Part shown: one piece after another, positions 58,033 through 64,000 of the stretch
Layout: each line of letters opens with the position of its first letter
Numbering within the stretch: position 1 is the first letter of the stretch
NCBI RefSeq assembly: GCF_008831285.2
Contig: NC_045147.1
Coordinates: 18,330,854-18,394,853 of the forward strand
DNA from: Nymphaea colorata
Lineage: Eukaryota; Streptophyta; Magnoliopsida; Nymphaeales; Nymphaeaceae
Reading direction: 5' to 3'
DNA length: 64,000 bases
Position numbers and translations under genes: made by a program
The notes under the pieces: model-generated
Seen by the model: the letters and a program-made list of their open reading frames with translations, nothing else
Told to the model about the DNA's origin: nothing
Database searches by the model: none

Positions 58033-58650
58033 AAATTAACGGACGATAAATTAACAAAGAAATGGTATGAAAAAAGGAAAATGTAATCTCCCCAAGAGGG
58101 AAAGAAGAAAAGCAATTCAATTAGTCATTAATGAGTTTGGTCATCCGGTCGGTACATGGCTCAACAAAGCTGAGATCGGGCCTACTTTGGCCATCAACTT
58201 CATACCCGTCGGATAACCCGGTTATGCAGTGGCGGAGCCAGGACAGTCAAACCTCTGAATCCGGGTAGGGCCAAACTGAATTTAAATCTAAAAAATACAT
58301 AGATTGATTAAAAAATAATATTTTTTTCAATGTAAAAGGTTGTGCCCCCCCCCCCCTCCCTCCGCCCCTGCGGTTATGTATACCCTTATTCAAAACCATT
58401 GGCATTTTACTTTTTTAATTTCTCATATACCTTCAATGACATGTCAATAGTTTCTATCTCATGAGATGATTGAGAGGCTATCTATCAAATTAACGGACGA
58501 TAAATTGACAAAGAGATGGTGCGAAAAAAGGAAAGGATAATCTCTCGAAGAGGGAAAGAAGAGAAGCGATTCAATTAATCATTAATGGTTTTGGCCATCG
58601 GGCCGGCCCAAAGCTCAACAAAGCCGGGATTTGAAGCTCTTGCTTGCAGC
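58033..58650. repeat. Direct repeat with 455-bp offset, one copy interrupted by an hAT element
   Basis: About 160 bp beginning AAATTAACGGACGATAAATT at 58033 recurs at 58488 with about 85-90 percent identity by eye (shared words include AGAGGGAAAGAAGA and CATTAATG). The hAT miniature element at 58227-58370 lies between the two copies; without it and its target duplication the offset would be about 303 bp. Confidence 0.85.
58227..58370. mobile_element. hAT miniature element, 144 bp, TSD CGGTTATG
   Basis: It begins CAGTGGCGGAGCCAGG and ends CCCTCCGCCCCTG, imperfect inverted ends (the right end read backwards is CAGGGGCGGAGG). It is flanked by exact 8-bp repeats CGGTTATG at 58219-58226 and 58371-58378. 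It has no coding capacity. Ends and size tie it to the elements at 39261 and 45448. A run of 12 Cs near the right end is notable. Confidence 0.92.
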
Positions 58651-58699
58651 TCCAGCCAGGCCCACTTAGTTATCAGGCATACCTCGACTATCCATACCT

Positions 58700-59460
58700 G
58701 AAGTAAATAAAAGGTTCAAATAGTTAATGAATAAAAGGCTGTTGTGCTTATGGATCTAAAATATCATTATGATCTAGATGAATCTCAAGAACCCATTTGT
58801 GATTGGTATACGCATGCCTGTATCCCTAGTTGCTAGAGAGGACCTACATTGAGGAACTTGAGTCTGGCCAGGGTGCTGATATGCAGTTGGACTTCCTCCT
58901 CGAACTAAATCACCTGCATTTGGGTTTTGATCCAGAACTTGACCATTTTGGCTCAAACCAGGTAGGTAACCTGTCTAGACCCACTCTGCGTCAATAATGC
59001 ATCGACTTTTCGTTCTTGCTAGGCTTGTTTCATTTTTAACTTGAGTTAATAATGCACCATTGTTACCAGGTCTGGCATTAGATTACAATGGATGCAATGG
59101 TGTGAGAAATTGGAAAAGCTACTTTAATGGTGCTTTCATGGAGAGTATTAATGACGAAACATGGCAGTTTGGGGAAGAAAAAAGGAAAAAAAAAATAAAA
59201 AACAGGTGTTCTTGTGCTAAATATGTCAAATACAGGTCATTTGTTGCTTACAAGATTGGACAATCTGATGTATAGGGAGCAGTATATTGTGCTCTAGAGA
59301 AGTTTAAACAAACACCTATGTATCTTATGTTAGTTTAATTTCCATATGTTTTCGCCAAATCCACCTTTGTAGATTTTTCAATCGATTTATAGAGAAAAAG
59401 CTAAAATCGAAAGTTTCTCACCTAAAACACTCATCTAAGTTTGACCATAAGCTTCGCAAT
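58700..59460. other. Intergenic, no supported gene
   Basis: No recognised coding sequence; short open frames only. Confidence 0.4.
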
Positions 59461-59464
59461 ACCT

Positions 59465-59770
59465 AAAAAATCATATATATCTACGGAAATTAATGCTTAA
59501 TCTATGTAAAACCTATCGTCTAAACTTTGGATTTTTTTTTTTTTTACTATGGAGTCTTATTTACATGTTCAAATAAAACGATTCGAGGATACATGCCCAG
59601 GTTTTGGAACAGGTTTCATTTTTGTATATGCCTGATATATGAAAGAAAAAGAGCATACAGATATAATATCTGGCCTATGAATTTTAGAAAAAGTTAACAT
59701 GGTGGAGCTAACCCCAGTTCCTTAATTTTCATGGTATGCATCAATACTAAACCAAAATTCAATGTAACGA
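59465..59770 (-). pseudogene. Relic of the 3' end of a MADS copy
   Basis: It matches the 3' end of the MADS-less copy at 49444-49600. Shared words are CTTATTTACATGTTCAAATA, GAGGATACATG, AGGTTTTGGA and, after about 95 bp of inserted sequence, GTTCCTTAA with TTTTC(A/C)TGG. No MADS domain remains. The last 40 bp (about 59727-59766) are repeated again at 59800-59838. Confidence 0.65.
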
Positions 59771-59839
59771 CTCTCCCTATCGATGGCCATTGGCCCATGA
59801 AATTTTCATGGTATGCATCAACACTAGACCAAAATCCAT

Positions 59840-60870
59840 GGGTTACTCGATCATCAATTGATATGCTTTCAACTTTAGACTATTGCAGATGCACTATCTT
59901 CGTTTATACTATAGCAGTTTTACATCCAGCCTTGCACGGTAGTAAGCACCAAATGATATATATCATCTCCAGTACTGGCAACAACTTTTCTTGTCCTGGA
60001 GTAATTTTTGAAGTATTTTAAATCATAGTTAGAAAATTCCAAGATTTACTTAGAAAATGAGAAAGAGTGTCAAGTATACGCAAACTTCCCACTTCTCCCC
60101 ATGTCAAACGAATAAAAGCACCGTGAATCCATATAAAATATCAATGGAAAAGTCAATGAGTTGCAATTTAGTCAGATCATGAGCTGCATTATTAAATGGG
60201 GAGTCCTTTCGCAAGGACAACATACATGTGCAATTTGGGAGGTTTGGATTCCTGCATATCTTGTAAAACTGGAGTCATTTAATCTCCGTTTCAAATCCAT
60301 CTCTTCGGGCATACCATCGGATATGTCTTAAAAGCGGCCTTCCGCTTATGAACGCAAATGTAAAACTGCGAGTCATTCATCCGATGATCTCGGTTCTGTT
60401 TAATTTGCGACATACATGTCTCGGATCAACCAACTAATGAGAAATTTTACAATGCGCAGTAGATCTTCCAGTTTGTTTTATAATACACAAGCTGGGATCG
60501 ACATAACTGCAACAGATTATGACAACCAAAACCCATCAGACACAGGCAGCTAGCTAGCGGCCATGGCGGTGGTGGGGACATGGGCATCAGAATCTGCATT
60601 AGGGTTAGAGTGTCTTTAATTTTGGAGGAGAGAAGTTCAAGCCAAAGTACATATCATTTCAAAACACAGCAAAAACTTCTAGTGCTCACGTACTTCTAGA
60701 CTATAATCTCACCATGATAGTCCTACATCATGTGGATACAAGATGCCATTCCTAACTTGTTTAGGACATGGGCAGTTCAACTATCGTATATTTACACATT
60801 GGTTTGTGCATATCAGAACTGAGCAGAACCGGAAGCACAATGCAGGTTTCCACATGGATCCAGTTCATGA
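59840..60870. other. Intergenic, no supported gene
   Basis: No recognised coding sequence. The right end is the 3' flank of the small-protein gene copy B. Confidence 0.4.
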
Positions 60871-60878
60871 TCTCAAAG

Positions 60879-61197
60879 CTAAGCGATGCATGACTCCGCT
60901 CTGGGATCTTTGAGCATAGACCACATCACATGGACATCCTCATAAGCGCATGCCATCACTTCACCATGGAGATCCATCTCTACTGTCACTGAAGAACCTG
61001 AAAAGTATCGGCTCACAAAATAAATAAAACAGTTCCCTTGCTAGAATTTTGATCTTCTAAAGATTAAAAATGATAAACAGATGAAGATGAAAACGAGCGA
61101 TGTACGCACCTGAATGGGTCTTCCTGTTCCTAGCAGAAGCAAAAAAGCTGCGGGCCTTCCTCAAGGGATATGTGATCGTGTACACCCAAGTCGCCAT
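60879..61197 (-). CDS. Small plant protein (copy B), two exons, 68 residues
   Basis: Exon 1 is 61197-61110 (MATWVYTITYPLRKARSFFA...), with donor CAG|GTGCG. Exon 2 is 60997-60879, with acceptor TTTTCAG, joined in phase 1. The product has 68 residues, with the same basic first half as copy A (32601-32925) and the core MDLHGEVMACAYEDVHVMWS, but a different start of exon 2 (GSSVTVE against ECQIKQ) and a different C-terminal tail. The intron is 112 bp against 121 bp in copy A. The promoter keeps the CATGTG/CACATG block and a TATA-like CCTATTTAA. It lies in the opposite orientation to copy A, on the far side of the MADS group. Function unknown. Confidence 0.85.
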
Positions 61198-61320
61198 TGA
61201 ACTCCTATGGTAAAGCAGCTTCCCCTGGGTTAAATAGGCAAAGAAGAAGGAGGTGTGTCCCTCAAAGCCAGGGCAAGATCCATGTGAAGTGGTCAGTGAG
61301 ACTGAAATGAATTAGAATCA

Positions 61321-61351
61321 GTATCTCATGTGGCATGTTCACATGGAGAGG
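61321..61351 (-). promoter_or_regulatory. Conserved promoter block of copy B
   Basis: On the minus strand, TCTCCATGTGAACATG, then CCACATGAGATACTG, matching 32447-32476 upstream of copy A almost base for base. Confidence 0.55.
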
Positions 61352-61454
61352 TCATTATCTCACAAAATCTTATTATACAGTCTCTGCCAATAAAATAAAG
61401 GATTCTGCTTCTAAAGCTCTCTCTGGTCAATGCAATATTTTACTCAGCACTCAA

Positions 61455-61462
<8 letters not shown>

Positions 61463-61507
<45 letters not shown>
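61463..61507. repeat. (TA)n microsatellite
   Basis: About 22 TA units followed by a short GA tract, upstream of copy B. Confidence 0.95.
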
Positions 61508-61509
<2 letters not shown>

Positions 61510-61649
61510 AGAGGAAGAGAGAGAGAGAGACCACACACACAAACGGGCATCATTGAGAGGAGTGTCAATGGAGCAGCAATCTTTCCAAGGAGTCGACCGA
61601 CCTGAAATTATAAAAAGAGTAGTACACTGTGGCAATAATTAATTATGGC

Positions 61650-64000
61650 TTTAGAAACCATTCTTAATTATATTTACATGTTTAAATGCTTAGGTATGGA
61701 CAGGGTATGGCCATGCATTAAATGGGATTATAGAAGTCTGATTTGGTGTAGTGGGTCTCTGTCAGGACCTATATCTAGACCGAACATTACGAACATTAAT
61801 ATCCATTTCACGTCCGGTCGCTGACATCCCCAGTTAGGCCGCCGGCCGCCGCCCTTAACTGCGCCAGAGTCGATTTCGGGTTTGGCTTATTGACAAGCCG
61901 GAAGAAGCGAAAAGTGGTAAGGCTTTTATTTCCCAGGTTTCCCCCCCTTTTTTTTATTAAGCCGCCTTACTTATTTTGCCTCCTAATTAGATTTCCAGGT
62001 TTTAAATTCAAAAATTATTAGATTGGATTGGGAGCATGACTGATGCCCAAAAGGAGATCATTAGTTGGTGAGTGCGAGGAAATACCACCGTTCATGTAAG
62101 ATTGGATGGCCTCCACTCCTCGAATACTAGAGCATCACTTCCTCTCAACTGAAACAAGGATATGAGTATCCATGTCACTTGAACTAGGGACCAATAACCT
62201 ATCAGCCACTGGTCCAAGTCGATGAGCTTCCACACCTTCTGACAAGCTAAAGAGGTTGAGAAGTTATTTATGATGTCTTCAATATAATCCCTCCTTATAA
62301 TTCTTCTCTTTTTCAGGTGAGGAGGGAGCCCCACTGCCCGGCTAAAGAGTAAAGCCTCCATTCAACCCATTATCATCATAGCGTACAAAAACTGCTTTTA
62401 GTGCATTTGGGTACCATTTTTATTGTGCTTCAACTTACATGTCAATGGTCGTCAATGGTCCTCATGTTTACCAACCTTCACACTATTCATTGCACAGCAC
62501 ACTCAAGGACCCACTTTTTTCCCTTTACTTTTCAGTGGAAAACACTCATTCGAATAAATTCCTTCGCAAACCGGTTCGAAGGTTGGTTCCGGATTTCATT
62601 AACAAAAAACAAACAAATTACCCCATTAAGTTATATATATCCCTAAAAAATTTAACTTTGTCTGGTGGCCTGATTGCATATAAGAATGCTTTTTGAATCA
62701 AACCAAAGACGCTCTCAAGCAGCCTTCCCTTTTGACCGCACATGTGTCGTTTTCATTCTTCATTTTTCATGTTTCAAAGCTTTGCATTTCCACTCATCAA
62801 AGCCGGAAATGGTGGAACCTTTTTCTTTCGAATACTAAAATCGGATGGATTGAAGCAAACTTCCAGATTGGACCCCCCCACTCATCTCGATCGATGCCGA
62901 GATCCACCATAACCCTACAGTGGGAATGGCATATAAAGTTGTTCCCCACATATTTTGGTGGGAATGAAAATGGTCCTCCTATCTAGGCTCCTAATATAGA
63001 ACCATAGGCTGCCCATGAAATTGCTGATGTCATACATGATTCACCACCATGATGTTTGTCCTTGATCATCATCCCTTTGTCATATTTAAAAGAAAATTTG
63101 AGGAAGAACCATTTTTGTTTTTTTTCATCAAGAGATCGATCGGGGATTCAATCGCAAAAATAATAAGGTTGACCCATGTTAGTAGCATTGAACTTGTGGT
63201 TCAAAAGTGGTTCTCCAAAATAAGATCATGGAGTTGAAGAAGAATGCATGGCTGATATTAAAGAAAAGGAGTCCCCAAGCTCCTCCTCTCCCAATTGACT
63301 CCATAGTCTACGGTCGTGTTTGGCTTTAGCAGGGAGTTGACATTTATTTGAATGGCCGGTTTGACCAGCTGCACCAAACTAACTCACTCCCTAGACAATT
63401 TGACTTGAAGAAAGTTGAGAAACAAAATGCATTTGGTAGGGGTCTGAATTATTTGCCTGGTTTACAATTTGAAAGAACTTGAATAAGCAAGGATGCGGTT
63501 AAATGCTTAGGAGTGCAGGCAAGCATAGGAAAAGGATGCAACTCTTTATGAATTCCTTCTTTTCAAGAAGAGAAAGATTTCCACTCGATCTCTTGAAAAA
63601 GTTTCACTTGACATCTAGATCTCTAATTTTAATTCGATTTTCAGGATACGCGGAAGCTCCGCTAAGTAGAATCTCTCTTTCGAGATCCGTTCAAATGTAA
63701 GTCGCTTAATAAATGCTTTTCTTCACCAGAAAGGGAGGACCGAACTGAATTCCTCAATGGAATTGGTCAATTTGAACCGGTTTTGGCCTCTCACACCTAC
63801 TCTGGTTTTGGGCCTAACAAGGCTCCATGATTTTTTGACCTGCCAATGTGGGGTTTCTGTCGGCAGAGCTCAAAATCAACGGCTTTCGTGTTCATATTTT
63901 GCTCCCCTTGCAAGTAATGAATCAGTACCACATATGGTCGAGTCAAACAGTGACGCAGAGCCGGAGTCAAAGAAGATCCAGAGCTTGGTTCCACAAAGGA
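61650..64000. other. Intergenic, no supported gene
   Basis: No coding region is supported. A minus-strand frame at 62092-62361 and several plus-strand frames near 62400-63240 have no recognised domain. Some of this may be old transposon DNA. Confidence 0.35.

Noticed and set aside
62092-62361. 89-codon minus-strand frame
   Set aside because: No recognisable family; possibly transposon-derived, but this could not be shown.

Overview
The window is nuclear DNA of a flowering plant. The evidence is spliced genes with GT/AG introns, TATA boxes, a plant peroxisomal thioesterase, a PPR remnant, a tight group of AGL80-like (type I, M-gamma) MADS-box genes, hAT-type miniature transposons with 8-bp target duplications, a Ty3/gypsy relic, and very many (AT)n, (CT)n and (CA)n microsatellites. 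The species cannot be fixed from the sequence alone. Most of the DNA is AT-rich intergenic or intronic sequence.

Layout. At 1.6-3.7 kb (minus) lies a complete three-exon DHNAT1-type 1,4-dihydroxy-2-naphthoyl-CoA thioesterase ending in a peroxisomal AKL signal. At 6.8-7.85 kb there are five tandem copies of a unit exactly 210 bp long. At 13.6-14.3 kb (plus) a small TATA-driven gene encodes a 90-residue DUF761-like protein. At 20-21.3 kb (minus) lies a broken gypsy polyprotein tail. At 22.6-27.3 kb (minus) is a multi-exon RING-H2 E3 ubiquitin ligase whose 5' exon, four RING-side exons and splice sites can be read directly. At 32.6 kb (plus) and 61.2-60.9 kb (minus) lie two copies of a two-exon gene for a 67-68 residue protein, in opposite orientations and with a conserved promoter.

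Between those two copies (36-60 kb) is the most unusual part: four intact, intronless AGL80-like MADS genes (about 35.4-36.1 minus, 42.5-43.2 plus, 48.2-48.8 minus, 57.2-57.9 minus), one copy that kept its promoter and coiled-coil region but lost the MADS DNA-binding domain (49.4-49.9), and two decayed relics (43.6-44.0 and 59.5-59.8). Three of the genes share a dyad-symmetric upstream element, two share an almost identical TATA region, and all four proteins end in a related short motif. Mingled with them are a ~2-kb segmental duplication (about 44.6-46.7 and 51.3-53.4 kb), a truncated PPR gene, a 455-bp-period direct repeat, and miniature hAT elements. One hAT element is nested in another, each with its own 8-bp target duplication. 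A third sits in one arm of the segmental duplication while the other arm has the empty site.

The MADS genes are probably regulators active in the female gametophyte or endosperm, inferred from the family. The other genes look like unrelated single-copy or small-family housekeeping and signalling genes. No RNA genes, CRISPR arrays, plasmid functions or viral genes were found.
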